A stretch of 64,000 nt of DNA from Rhizobiaceae bacterium (GTDB lineage Bacteria; Pseudomonadota; Alphaproteobacteria; Rhizobiales; Rhizobiaceae), in contig JAEPQK010000002.1 in the NCBI GenBank assembly GCA_017640615.1, positions 620,001 to 684,000 on the forward strand, in the 5' to 3' direction. The translations under genes and the position numbers were made by a program. Positions 43,042 through 52,973 of the stretch are shown piece after piece. Under the pieces are notes generated by a model. It was given only the letters and a program-made list of their open reading frames with translations. It was not told the DNA's origin and ran no database searches. Numbering within the stretch: position 1 is the first letter of the stretch; every line of letters starts with the position of its first letter.

Positions 43042-45756
43042 CTAGAAGAAACCTTTGCGTTGCCACCAGCCGCTGCGTCGCGGCTTTTCGTCCTGGTTGG
43101 CGGCTTCCGGCGCTTCGGCGGCGTCGGCTGCTTCCTCCGGACCTTCGCTCACCACGCTCACAACAGGCTCACTCGCGGCTGCGGCCGCTTTGCGAGCGCG
43201 CGGCTTGCGGGTCTTTTTAGGCTCGGCCGGTTTGTCGTCTGAAGCATCCGCGGCAACCGGTTCGGCTGCCTTGTCGCCGCCGGCGTCGGCCGGCGTTTCC
43301 TCAGCGTCCTTCTTGGCGGCACTCTTGCGCCGGCGCTTGGGCTTCGGCTTTACTTCCGCCTCGGCAGCCACCCGCGGTGTGGCCTCGTCGTCCTTTGACG
43401 TGCTCTCGTCGGCCGGCTGTTCTGCTACCACAGCGTCCTCGGATGCCTCATTTGCATTTTCCGCTTGGCGGCTCTCGCCGTCTTCGCGATTGCGGCGACC
43501 GCCGCGTTTGCCGCGCCGGCGCTTGCGCTGCGGCTGATCGCCGTCTTCGCCGTCCGCTGCTTCCGCGGTCACTTCAGCCGGCTGGCTCTCGCTTTGCTCG
43601 CGCTCGCCGTTTTCGCCCTGATTGCCGTCAGCCTGGCCGTTCTGGTCGCCGCCGCGTCCGCGACCGCCACGCCTGCGACGCCGCCGCCGGCGCTTGCGCT
43701 GGCCATCGCCATCGTCGCTGTCGCCATGCGCATGCTGCTGCTGGTGATCGGGCGCGCTTTCCTCGTCTTCGTCGTCAGCAGCCAGTGCCGGCGGTTCGAT
43801 CACCGCAAGGTCCGGGCTTGCAGGACGGTCTGAAACGGCGCCCTTCACGATCGCATAGTGCTGCGCAGCAACGCTTTCATCGGCCTCGACCGTGATCGTG
43901 AGACCGAACTGCGTTTCAAGGTCGGCAAGGTTCTGGCGCTTGTGATTCAGGATGTAGAGCGCCGTATTGTAAGGCGTCTTCACCGTGATGTTGTGGCGGT
44001 TGTCCTTCAGAAGCGCCTCTTCGATCGCGCGCAGTACCAGCAGCGCAACCGAGGATTCAGAGCGAATATGGCCGGTGCCGCCGCAATGCGGGCAGGGCTG
44101 AGTGGTCGATTCCAGCACCGAAGCGCGAATGCGCTGCCGCGACATCTCCAGCAGGCCGAAATGCGAAATTCGGCCGACCTGGATGCGCGCACGGTCGTTC
44201 TTCAGGCATTCTTTCAGCTTCTTTTCGACAGACCGGTTGTTGCGGTTCTCTTCCATGTCGATGAAGTCGATCACGATGAGACCGGCAAGGTCGCGCAGCC
44301 TGAGCTGACGCGCCACTTCCTCCGCGGCTTCCAGATTGGTCTGCAGCGCGGTGTCTTCGATCGAGTGCTCCTTGGTGGAGCGGCCGGAGTTCACGTCGAT
44401 GGCAACCAACGCCTCGGTCTGGTTGATGATGATGTAGCCGCCGGACTTCAGCGTCACTTGCGGCTGCAGCATGCGGTCGAGCTGTGCTTCCACGCCGTAG
44501 CGCGCGAAGAGCGGGACCGCTTCTTTATAAGGTTGGACCGATTTCGCATGGCTCGGCATGAGCATGCGCATGAAGTCCTTCGCCTCGCGATAGCCCTCGT
44601 CGCCTGCAACGAGAATACCGTCGATATCCTTGTTATAGAGGTCTCGCACGGAGCGCTTGATCAGCGAGCCTTCCTCATAAACGAGGGCAGGGGCGCTCGA
44701 TTCCAACGTTAGCGCGCGCACATTCTCCCAAAGTCGCAGCAGGTATTCGTAGTCGCGCTTGATCTCTGCCTTGGTGCGGCTTTCGCCGGCCGTGCGCAGG
44801 ATCACACCCATGCCGGTCGGAACTTCGAGCTCCTTCACCATGTCCTTGAGCCGCTTGCGGTCCTGAACATTGGTGATCTTGCGCGAAATACCGCCGCCGC
44901 GCGCGGTATTGGGCATGAGCACCGAATAGCGGCCTGCCAGCGACAAGTAGGTCGTGAGTGCGGCGCCCTTGTTGCCGCGCTCTTCTTTTACGACCTGAAC
45001 CAGCAGGATCTGGCGGCGCTTGATGACTTCCTGGATTTTGTAGTTGCGGCGCACCGGCTTGCGGCGGCTGCGCACTTCGTCGATTGCGTCTTCCGCGCCG
45101 ACCGATTCCACGTCGCCGGAGGCGGATGCAGCGCCGTTGCCATCGTCGCCGTCCTGCTCGACGGGCTCGGAAATGACATCGGCCGCGACTTGCTCGGCAA
45201 TAACAGCGGGGCTCGCCTTTTCCTCGTCGCGCGCTTCGGTTGCCTCGTCCGCCTGCTCGGCGTCGGTGTCGTCCGCCTGCTCGTTCGCATCTGCGGACGT
45301 TTCGTCGCCATCGGCCTCGTCGGCATTGGCGGCGCTGCCTTCCTGCTCCGCGGCTTCCGCCTCGGCCTCAAGCGGCGTATCCGCGCGACCGCGCCCGCGT
45401 CCGCGACGGCGGCGCCGTGAGCGCTTCTCCTGCGGCTGCTCGTCCTCGTCCTCGCCTTCGGCCTCGGCAGCCTCGGCTTCGGCGCGAATGAGTTCCTGAC
45501 GGTCCGCGACCGGGATTTGGTAATAGTCGGGATGGATTTCGTTGAAGGCTAGGAAGCCGTGGCGATTGCCGCCATATTCGATAAATGCAGCCTGCAGCGA
45601 CGGCTCAACCCGCGTTACGCGGGCGAGATAGATGTTTCCTTTGAGCTGCTTCTTGTCCTGGGATTCGAAATCGAATTCTTCAATGCGGTTGCCGCGAACC
45701 ACGACAACACGAGTTTCCTCCTGGTGGGAGGCGTCTATCAGCATCTTGTTGGGCAT
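43042..45756 (-). CDS. rne: Ribonuclease E/G
   Basis: 'MPNKMLIDASHQEETRVVVVRGNRIEEFDFE', 'EALVAIDVNSGRSTKEHSIEDTALQTNLEAAEEVARQLRLRDLAGLIVIDFIDM', 'PCPHCGGTGHI'; acidic/basic disordered insert and tail. Start at 45756. Confidence 0.95.
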   Translation of the reverse strand: MPNKMLIDASHQEETRVVVVRGNRIEEFDFESQDKKQLKGNIYLARVTRVEPSLQAAFIEYGGNRHGFLAFNEIHPDYYQIPVADRQELIRAEAEAAEAEGEDEDEQPQEKRSRRRRRGRGRGRADTPLEAEAEAAEQEGSAANADEADGDETSADANEQADDTDAEQADEATEARDEEKASPAVIAEQVAADVISEPVEQDGDDGNGAASASGDVESVGAEDAIDEVRSRRKPVRRNYKIQEVIKRRQILLVQVVKEERGNKGAALTTYLSLAGRYSVLMPNTARGGGISRKITNVQDRKRLKDMVKELEVPTGMGVILRTAGESRTKAEIKRDYEYLLRLWENVRALTLESSAPALVYEEGSLIKRSVRDLYNKDIDGILVAGDEGYREAKDFMRMLMPSHAKSVQPYKEAVPLFARYGVEAQLDRMLQPQVTLKSGGYIIINQTEALVAIDVNSGRSTKEHSIEDTALQTNLEAAEEVARQLRLRDLAGLIVIDFIDMEENRNNRSVEKKLKECLKNDRARIQVGRISHFGLLEMSRQRIRASVLESTTQPCPHCGGTGHIRSESSVALLVLRAIEEALLKDNRHNITVKTPYNTALYILNHKRQNLADLETQFGLTITVEADESVAAQHYAIVKGAVSDRPASPDLAVIEPPALAADDEDEESAPDHQQQHAHGDSDDGDGQRKRRRRRRRRGGRGRGGDQNGQADGNQGENGEREQSESQPAEVTAEAADGEDGDQPQRKRRRGKRGGRRNREDGESRQAENANEASEDAVVAEQPADESTSKDDEATPRVAAEAEVKPKPKRRRKSAAKKDAEETPADAGGDKAAEPVAADASDDKPAEPKKTRKPRARKAAAAASEPVVSVVSEGPEEAADAAEAPEAANQDEKPRRSGWWQRKGFF

Positions 45757-46369
45757 TGTAAATTGTCTCCCCGGCGGCGCGCGCCAGGGCCGGCCCGGCG
45801 CGTGAACGCCCGGCCGACAGGGCGTGATCGGGCCTGCCGGATAATGTTTGGTGCGTACGGCGCTGGACAAGCGGCAAAAGCGCTCCGGCACCCGCCCTCA
45901 GGCGGATCGAACCGGCATTCGCTATGGAACCGAAGCTGTCCATGAACTGACCGCGCACAACCTTTTTTGAACCAAGTCCGGCTAACCGGACCAACCTTTT
46001 CGCTCATTTACGAGCCGGCTCGGGCTACTCGTCCCGACCGTTTTCCTCACACAGTGGGTTCCGCTACGGCGGTTACACCCGAAGAAATCTCTGGAACATC
46101 TGTCCACGCCTGCATCGCGACGGGGTATCTCCGCGATTTGCTAGTCGCTTCCGAAGCCGTCAACGAGGACAGGGACAGGACATTGCTGTTGTCCCAGCAC
46201 GCTTTTATGATTTGGTGCCGGTGAAGGCAACCCTCTATTGAAGGCGGCTGGTTTTGTGCCCGAAATCAACAGCAAAACAGAGGCTTACGAAAGAATTGGT
46301 TAACCATAGCCGGTTACCTGCTGTTAACGAGCCCGCGCAAGGGGCAAACCGCGAGCCGAACCGGTTTAG
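45757..46369. promoter_or_regulatory. Large divergent intergenic region rne / amidase with structured elements
   Basis: About 610 nt without a convincing CDS; several hairpins (e.g. gtccgg-ctaa-ccggac) and TTAACCAT/GTTAAC near the amidase start. Confidence 0.55.
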
Positions 46370-47617
46370 ATGACGATTCGAACGCACATGCAGAACGGGT
46401 ATTTGAGCGGCCTTTTCACAAGGCTGGCAGCCATGTTCGCGCTTTGCGTCCTTGCTCTTGTTGGCCTGGGTCAGGCGGCCTTGGCGGAAACGGTTGTCGC
46501 CCATGGCTACAAGATGGCGGGTGACGATACGCGCGTGCGTCTTGTCATGCAGTTCAACCGCGAGCCGGAAGCCAACTGGTTTCTGCTGCGCGCACCGCAT
46601 CGGCTGGTCATCGACATTCCAGATGTCCGATTTTCACTGGAAGCCGACGAAACGAACGCCCGCGGGCTGGTGACAGACATTCGCTACGGCAATATCGGGG
46701 ACGATAGGGGACGGCTGATCCTCTCCGTCAATGGCCCTTTCGCGGTCGAAGCATTCGATATTCTGGAAAATTCGTCTTCCGCCGGCTACCGGCTCGTTGC
46801 CGATCTGGTGGCGACCAGCACGGAAAATTTCGAGCAGGCGCTCGCCGATCAGGTGACCACGACCGGCTCCACGCGTTCCACCGAAAAGGGCGATCGTGTG
46901 ATCAAGGGGGCGGAGCCGGCGCAGGCCCGCTTTACCGTGGTCATCGACGCAGGTCATGGGGGCATCGACAGCGGCGCGCGCGGTGTGTCCGGGGCGATTG
47001 AAAAGGACGTGACGCTTACATTTGCGCGCGAACTCAAGTCAGCGCTCGAAAAACTCAACCTGTTCCGTGTGCGCATGACCCGCGACGATGACAGTTTCCT
47101 GCGCCTCGACGAGCGGGTGCGCATCGCGCGCCAGCACGGCGCAAACCTCTTCATTTCGGTGCATGCGGATACGATTCGCTATCGCAGCGTGCGGGGCGCA
47201 ACAGTCTATACCGTATCCGACCAGGCATCCGACGCCGAGGCGGCGGCACTTGCGGCGCGCGAGAACCTTTCTGACGAACTCGCCGGCCTGTCGATCGAGG
47301 ACGAAAACCATGAGGTGTCGGACATCCTCATGGACCTGATACGGCGCGAGACGCAGTCGTTTTCCGTGCGTTTTGCCCGCACGCTCGTTGGGTCCCTGTC
47401 GGACAGGGTGGAGCTTATCAAGAACCCGCATCGCTATGCCGGCTTCAAGGTGCTGCGTGCGCCCGACGTGCCGTCGGTGCTGCTGGAGCTGGGCTATTTG
47501 TCCAACAAGGATGACGAAAAGCAGCTGCTCGACCCGGAATGGCGGGCAAAGGCAGTCGATAGCGTGATCGCGGCGATCCGCAATTTCGCGGGCGCGACGG
47601 CCGCAAATGGCGGCTGA
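46370..47617 (+). CDS. N-acetylmuramoyl-L-alanine amidase with AMIN domain
   Basis: 'FTVVIDAGHGGIDSGARGVSGAIEKDVTLTFA', 'FISVHADTI', 'VLLELGYLSNKDDEKQL'; N-terminal AMIN-like region. Confidence 0.93.
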   Translation: MTIRTHMQNGYLSGLFTRLAAMFALCVLALVGLGQAALAETVVAHGYKMAGDDTRVRLVMQFNREPEANWFLLRAPHRLVIDIPDVRFSLEADETNARGLVTDIRYGNIGDDRGRLILSVNGPFAVEAFDILENSSSAGYRLVADLVATSTENFEQALADQVTTTGSTRSTEKGDRVIKGAEPAQARFTVVIDAGHGGIDSGARGVSGAIEKDVTLTFARELKSALEKLNLFRVRMTRDDDSFLRLDERVRIARQHGANLFISVHADTIRYRSVRGATVYTVSDQASDAEAAALAARENLSDELAGLSIEDENHEVSDILMDLIRRETQSFSVRFARTLVGSLSDRVELIKNPHRYAGFKVLRAPDVPSVLLELGYLSNKDDEKQLLDPEWRAKAVDSVIAAIRNFAGATAANGG

Positions 47618-47808
47618 GCAGCCTATCGAGCGCCCCTCGCGCGTTGCAACGAAAGCACAATTCGTTGATTATCCAAGCGAGTCGCGGTCCTGTTCCGAGT
47701 TTGCCGCATTTTGCCCACAAGCGCGGTGAAAGGGATGTTTCATCAATTGCAATGACGCGGTTGCGCGCTATTTGAAACGGGCGTTGCTGCCGTCAGTCCG
47801 GAGCGGGC

Positions 47809-50265
47809 ATGATCAGACTTCTGGGATATTTCTTCGGTATCGGCATCGTGATGGCGTTGCTCGTCGCGGCGGGCATCGCGCTTTACATCGGCGATGTCTC
47901 GAAAGACCTGCCCGATTACGAGGTGCTGGCGAAATACGAGCCGCCGGTCACGACCCGTGTGCATGCCTCCGATGGCGCGCTGATGGCCGAGTTTGCGCGT
48001 GAGCGCCGGCTGTATCTGCCAATCCAGGCCGTGCCTGACCGCGTCAAGGCGGCATTCCTGTCTGCCGAGGACAAGAACTTCTACACCCATCCGGGCATCG
48101 ACGTGACGGGCCTCGCGCGCGCGGTTCTGGTCAACGTTCAGAACATGGGCAGTGGGCGCCGTCCGGTTGGTGCGTCCACGATCACCCAGCAGGTGGCGAA
48201 AAACTTCCTGCTCACCCGCGATCAGACCATCGAGCGCAAGGTGCGCGAGATGATCCTGTCGTTCCGCATCGAGCAGGCCTATTCCAAGGACCGTATTCTC
48301 GAGCTCTATCTGAACGAGATTTTCTTCGGTCTCGGCGCCTATGGCATCGCGGGCGCGGCGCTCACCTATTTCGACAAATCGGTCAACGAACTGACCGTTT
48401 CGGAGGCGGCATATCTGGCCGCTCTGCCGCGCGGACCCTCGAACTATCATCCGTTCCGCCACACCGAGCGCGCAATCGAGCGCCGCAATTGGGTCATCGG
48501 CCAGATGGTCGAGAACGGCTATGTCGATCCGGCCGATGGCGAGAAGGCGAAGGCGCTGCCGCTTGGCGTCAAACCGCGCCGCGGCGGCACCTATCTCTTC
48601 GCCGGCGAGTATTTCACTGAAGAGGTGCGCCGCCAGCTTATCGCTCGCTATGGCGAGGATGCGCTTTACGAGGGCGGCCTCTCGGTCCGCACCACGCTCG
48701 ACCCCGAAATGCAGCTGATTGCCCGCAAGGCGCTTCAGAACGGCTTGATGAAATACGATACGCTGCGCGGCTATCGCGGCTCCGTCACCACAATCGCGCT
48801 CGGCGACGATTGGGGCCCGGCTCTGTTTGAAGTTCCCTCGCTCGGCGACGTGCCCGAATGGGAAGTCGCGGTCGTGCTATCGGCCGACGAGGAAGGGCTC
48901 GACATCGGCCTCAAGCCGGCGGCGCAGGTTTCCGGCGAGGTTGGCGACGACCGCCGCACGGGCCGCGTTTCGCTCGACAATATGAGCTGGGCCATGCGCT
49001 ATGTCGTCGATGGCAAGCGCGAGAAGGCGGACACGCCAGCCGATGTTCTGAAGCCGGGCGAAGTTATTTACGTCGAAGCGGTTGCAGACCAGGAAGGCGC
49101 TTACGCGCTGCGACAGATTCCCGAAGTCGGCGGCGGCATGGTAGCGATGGACCCGCATACGGGCCGCGTGCTGGCGCTTGTTGGTGGGTTTTCCTACGCC
49201 GCATCGGAATTCAACCGGGCTACGCAGGCCTATCGCCAGCCGGGATCGTCCTTCAAGCCGATCGTCTATTCAGCAGCGCTGGACAACGGCTACACGCCGG
49301 CATCCGTGGTGCTCGATGCGCCGATCCGCATCGTATCTGGCGGGCGCGTCTGGGAACCGAAGAACTACGGCGGCAAGTCCGCAGGCCCTTCAACGCTGCG
49401 TGCTGGCATCGAACGCTCTCGCAACCTGATGACGGTACGTCTTGCCAACGACATGGGCATGCCGCTGGTCGCAGAATATGCGGAGCGCTTCGGCATCTAC
49501 GAGGATATGAGCCCTGTTCTGGCCATGTCGCTTGGCTCCGGCGAAACGACCGTCATGCGCATGGTTTCGGCCTATGCCGTCATGGCTAATGGCGGCAAGC
49601 AGATCAAACCGTCGCTGATCGACCGCATTCAGGACCGCTACGGCAAGACCGTGTTCAAGCATGACGAGCGCAGCTGCGAAGGCTGTGTGGCGGATGGTTG
49701 GCAGAACCAGGCCGAGCCGGAACTGGTCGACAATGCCGAGCAGGTTCTCGACCCGATGACCGCTTATCAGATCACGTCGATGATGCAGGGCGTCGTACAG
49801 CGCGGCACGGCTGTCACCGTGTCGGAACTCGGCTATCCGATTGCCGGAAAGACCGGCACCACCAATGACGAAAAAGATGCCTGGTTCGTAGGCTACACGC
49901 CAAACCTCGTGGTCGGCGTCTATATGGGCTATGACCAGCCCAAGCCGATGGGCCGTGGCGCCACGGGCGGCGGGCTCGCAGCCCCGATCTTCAAAGAGTT
50001 CATGAAAGCCGCACTCGACGGCACCAACCCGGTCGATTTCGAGGTGCCCGAAGGCATGAAACGCATCGCGGTCGATCGCAAGACCGGCATGCGCGCCGAG
50101 GCCGGGCAGGGCGGTTCGATCGTCGAGTACTTCAAGCCGGGTACCGGTCCAGCCGACAGCTACTGGGTGATCGGCATGGACGAGCTTGAGGGCGAGGAGC
50201 GCGCCAATGCGATCTCGCCGCAGGCAAACGAAGCCATCAATTCCGGCGGCGGCGGGCTTTATTAG
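47809..50265 (+). CDS. Class A penicillin-binding protein 1A
   Basis: Transglycosylase 'AFLSAEDKNFYTHPGIDVTGLARA', 'GASTITQQVAKNFLLTRDQTIERK'; transpeptidase 'PGSSFKPIVY', 'AGKTGTTND'. Confidence 0.95.
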   Translation: MIRLLGYFFGIGIVMALLVAAGIALYIGDVSKDLPDYEVLAKYEPPVTTRVHASDGALMAEFARERRLYLPIQAVPDRVKAAFLSAEDKNFYTHPGIDVTGLARAVLVNVQNMGSGRRPVGASTITQQVAKNFLLTRDQTIERKVREMILSFRIEQAYSKDRILELYLNEIFFGLGAYGIAGAALTYFDKSVNELTVSEAAYLAALPRGPSNYHPFRHTERAIERRNWVIGQMVENGYVDPADGEKAKALPLGVKPRRGGTYLFAGEYFTEEVRRQLIARYGEDALYEGGLSVRTTLDPEMQLIARKALQNGLMKYDTLRGYRGSVTTIALGDDWGPALFEVPSLGDVPEWEVAVVLSADEEGLDIGLKPAAQVSGEVGDDRRTGRVSLDNMSWAMRYVVDGKREKADTPADVLKPGEVIYVEAVADQEGAYALRQIPEVGGGMVAMDPHTGRVLALVGGFSYAASEFNRATQAYRQPGSSFKPIVYSAALDNGYTPASVVLDAPIRIVSGGRVWEPKNYGGKSAGPSTLRAGIERSRNLMTVRLANDMGMPLVAEYAERFGIYEDMSPVLAMSLGSGETTVMRMVSAYAVMANGGKQIKPSLIDRIQDRYGKTVFKHDERSCEGCVADGWQNQAEPELVDNAEQVLDPMTAYQITSMMQGVVQRGTAVTVSELGYPIAGKTGTTNDEKDAWFVGYTPNLVVGVYMGYDQPKPMGRGATGGGLAAPIFKEFMKAALDGTNPVDFEVPEGMKRIAVDRKTGMRAEAGQGGSIVEYFKPGTGPADSYWVIGMDELEGEERANAISPQANEAINSGGGGLY

Positions 50266-50388
50266 GCCGCCGCTCCGCCATTCTCACCATTCGGCCGGTA
50301 TGACGCCTCAGCGCGCTTTACAGCGCCGTGTCGCGTCCATATGTTCCGTGCCGAATCCAGACCGCCACGCATACCGACAAGTGAGATC

Positions 50389-51520
50389 ATGCGCGCAGAA
50401 ACCGAGACCCTGGTCGACGAAATCAAGCAGGCCATTGACCTGCTGAGGAGGCATCTTTGACTGGGATCAGGCTCTCAAACGACTGGATTACCTGAACAGC
50501 CGCGCCGAGGATCCGTCCCTCTGGGACAATCCGCAGGAAGCCCAGAAGCTGATGCGCGAGCGCCAGACGCTCGAAGACAACACCGTTGCAATCAAAGGCC
50601 TCGGCCAGGCGCTTGACGACAATGTCGAGCTTATCGCCATGGGCGAGGAAGAGGGCGACCAGTCGGTCGTAACCGAGGCCGAAGCCGCGATCCGCTCCCT
50701 GTCGGGTGAAATCCGCGCCCGCCAGATACAGACCCTCCTCTCGGGCGAAGCTGACGCCAATGACACCTATCTCGAAATTCATGCCGGCGCCGGCGGCACG
50801 GAGAGCCAGGACTGGGCGCAGATGCTTCTGCGCATGTATACGCGCTGGGCTGAGCGTCGCGGCATGAAGGTCGACGTATTGGAAGTGCATGACGGCGAAG
50901 AGGCAGGCATCAAATCCGCCACCGTGCTGATCAAGGGCGAAAATGCCTACGGTTGGCTGAAGACGGAGTCCGGCGTGCATCGCCTCGTGCGCATCTCGCC
51001 TTATGACAGCAATGCCCGCCGCCACACCTCGTTTGCGAGTGCCTGGGTCTATCCCGTCATCGACGACACGATCGAGATCGACATCCCGGAATCGGAGGTT
51101 CGCATCGACACTTACCGTTCCTCAGGCGCGGGCGGTCAGCACGTCAACACGACCGATTCGGCTGTGCGCATCACCCATATTCCAACCGGCATTGCCGTCG
51201 CCTGTCAGGCGGAGCGCTCGCAGCACAAAAACCGCGCCAAGGCGTGGGAAATGCTGCGCTCGCGGCTTTACGAAGAAGAGCTGAAGCGGCGCGAAGAGGC
51301 GGCGAGCGCGACGGAGTCGTCGAAGTCGGACATTGGCTGGGGCCATCAGATCCGCTCTTACGTTCTGCAGCCTTACCAGCTGGTCAAAGACCTGCGCACT
51401 GGGGTCGAGAACACAAACCCGCAGGGCGTGCTCGACGGCGATCTCGACGAGTTCATGGAAGCCTCGCTCGCGCACCGCATCGAGGGCGGTACGTCAGCCG
51501 AAGTCGAGGATATCGAATAG
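50389..51520 (+). CDS. prfB: Peptide chain release factor 2, expressed by programmed +1 frameshift (join 50389..50457, 50459..51520)
   Basis: AGGAGG-CAT-CTT-TGA-C at 50446-50461; downstream frame [37 protein letters not shown]..., GGQ '[20 protein letters not shown]'. Confidence 0.96.
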
Positions 51521-51526
51521 TCTGGT

Positions 51527-52828
51527 CTAGAGAAGCTGGGCGATTTTTCGGCCAGCTTTGATGAAGCGCAGCGGATTGATTGCCGTGCCGTTGCGGCGAA
51601 TTTCGTAATGCAAATGCGCGCCGGTCGAGCGGCCGCTGGAGCCAACCTTGCCGACCACGCCGCCGCGTTCGATCACGTCACCTTCTTTTACGCTGATCTT
51701 GGAGAGATGCGCATAGCGCGTTGTCAGCCCGTCACCATGGTCGATCTCGACCATGCGGCCATAGCCGCCATTCCAGCCCGCCGAAACGACCGTGCCCTGG
51801 CCGGCTGCGCGGACCTTGCGGCCGGACGGTACCCTGAAATCGAGACCGGAATGCATGGCCGGCGTTTTCAGGATCGGATCACGGCGCACGCCGAAAGATG
51901 ACGAAACCGAATAGCCCGGGGCAGGGCTGTGGATCGGCAGAAGCGTCGCTTTCTTTTTCAGCTGCTCGAGCCGTGTCAGCGCTTCATCGAGCGCCTGCAC
52001 GCGGGTGTCGAAAGCCACTTTGTCGTCGATAGCGACCAGCGGACCGCCAATGCCGGACTCGCCCTCGGCGTCGTCAGCAGCGGGATCGACATCAAATCCG
52101 ACATCGAGCAGAGCCTCAGAAATCTGGTCGGCCGCGCGGTCGGCATCCTGCGCGAGTGCGGCGATGCGTGTGATCTGCTCATCCTCGATCCGCCGCAGCG
52201 ACTTGTTGATTGCCGCGAAAAGCATGTCTGCCTTGTCGGCGGTGGAGCTTGTCGGCGCGAAACTCTGTCGCGTGTCCCAAAGGGCGAACTCATCGGTCGG
52301 CGGCTCGGCAGCGGCTGGAGCGGCTGCGCGAATGCGCGCGGTCTTCACCGGTGTTTCAGGATCGACCTGCGCGTGGTCCGCTGGCCTCGGCTGTGGCACG
52401 GGGATAACCTCCGGCAACAGGCCGCCGCCCTCTGCACGGTCCAGAATCGGCTGTAGCCGTCCATGCCGCGAATAAAGCTGGGTCTGGCGTTGCAACAGCT
52501 CGGACACCTTGGTTTCCATCAGCCGCTGATCGAGTAGCTGACGGCTGGTCACGCGGTCGAGCTGCGAGCGCAGCGCTGAAATCCTGTCTTCGTATGACTG
52601 CTGGAGCCGCGCCTGACGTGCAACGCTCGCGCCGATCAGATCGTCGCGCAGCACCAGATAGGAGGTGGCGAGAAGATAGCCGACGGCCACGGCTGCGAGC
52701 GCCGACCCGGCGACGGCGGCAATCCATGGTCGGATCGTGAAGTGACGGATTTCATCGCCGCGAGCGATGATAACCGTGTGCGGCTCTCTGCGTTTTCCGA
52801 AAACGGCTGACTGGGTTTTGTGCTGCAA
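51527..52828 (-). CDS. M23 family metallopeptidase (murein endopeptidase-like)
   Basis: Coiled-coil region then 'MHSGLDFRVPSGRKVRAAGQGTVVSAGWNGGYGRMVEIDHGDGLTTRYAHLSK', 'STGAHLHYEIRRNG'. Confidence 0.92.
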   Translation of the reverse strand: MQHKTQSAVFGKRREPHTVIIARGDEIRHFTIRPWIAAVAGSALAAVAVGYLLATSYLVLRDDLIGASVARQARLQQSYEDRISALRSQLDRVTSRQLLDQRLMETKVSELLQRQTQLYSRHGRLQPILDRAEGGGLLPEVIPVPQPRPADHAQVDPETPVKTARIRAAAPAAAEPPTDEFALWDTRQSFAPTSSTADKADMLFAAINKSLRRIEDEQITRIAALAQDADRAADQISEALLDVGFDVDPAADDAEGESGIGGPLVAIDDKVAFDTRVQALDEALTRLEQLKKKATLLPIHSPAPGYSVSSSFGVRRDPILKTPAMHSGLDFRVPSGRKVRAAGQGTVVSAGWNGGYGRMVEIDHGDGLTTRYAHLSKISVKEGDVIERGGVVGKVGSSGRSTGAHLHYEIRRNGTAINPLRFIKAGRKIAQLL

Positions 52829-52973
52829 CTACGCCACCTGAACTACCGCAAATCCTGGGTAGCATTACACCTTGTTAGGGTTAACAAAGCTTTGCCCGAA
52901 GCCCCCGGAACGCGGGTGTGACGTACTATTTTTGTCGCGCTGGCGGCGGGCGAGGTCGAGCCTGGCGCGGGCC

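Noticed and set aside
43055-43840. Apparent repeats/low complexity near rne 3' end
   Set aside because: Explained by the charged disordered C-terminal tail of RNase E rather than a DNA repeat element or CRISPR.
43858-44712. 284 aa + strand ORF opposite rne
   Set aside because: Antisense to the conserved RNase E catalytic region.
45680-46007. Small - strand ORFs in the rne upstream region (104 aa and 89 aa)
   Set aside because: Overlapping alternative frames with no domain; more consistent with a structured 5' leader. Not excluded without ribosome profiling.
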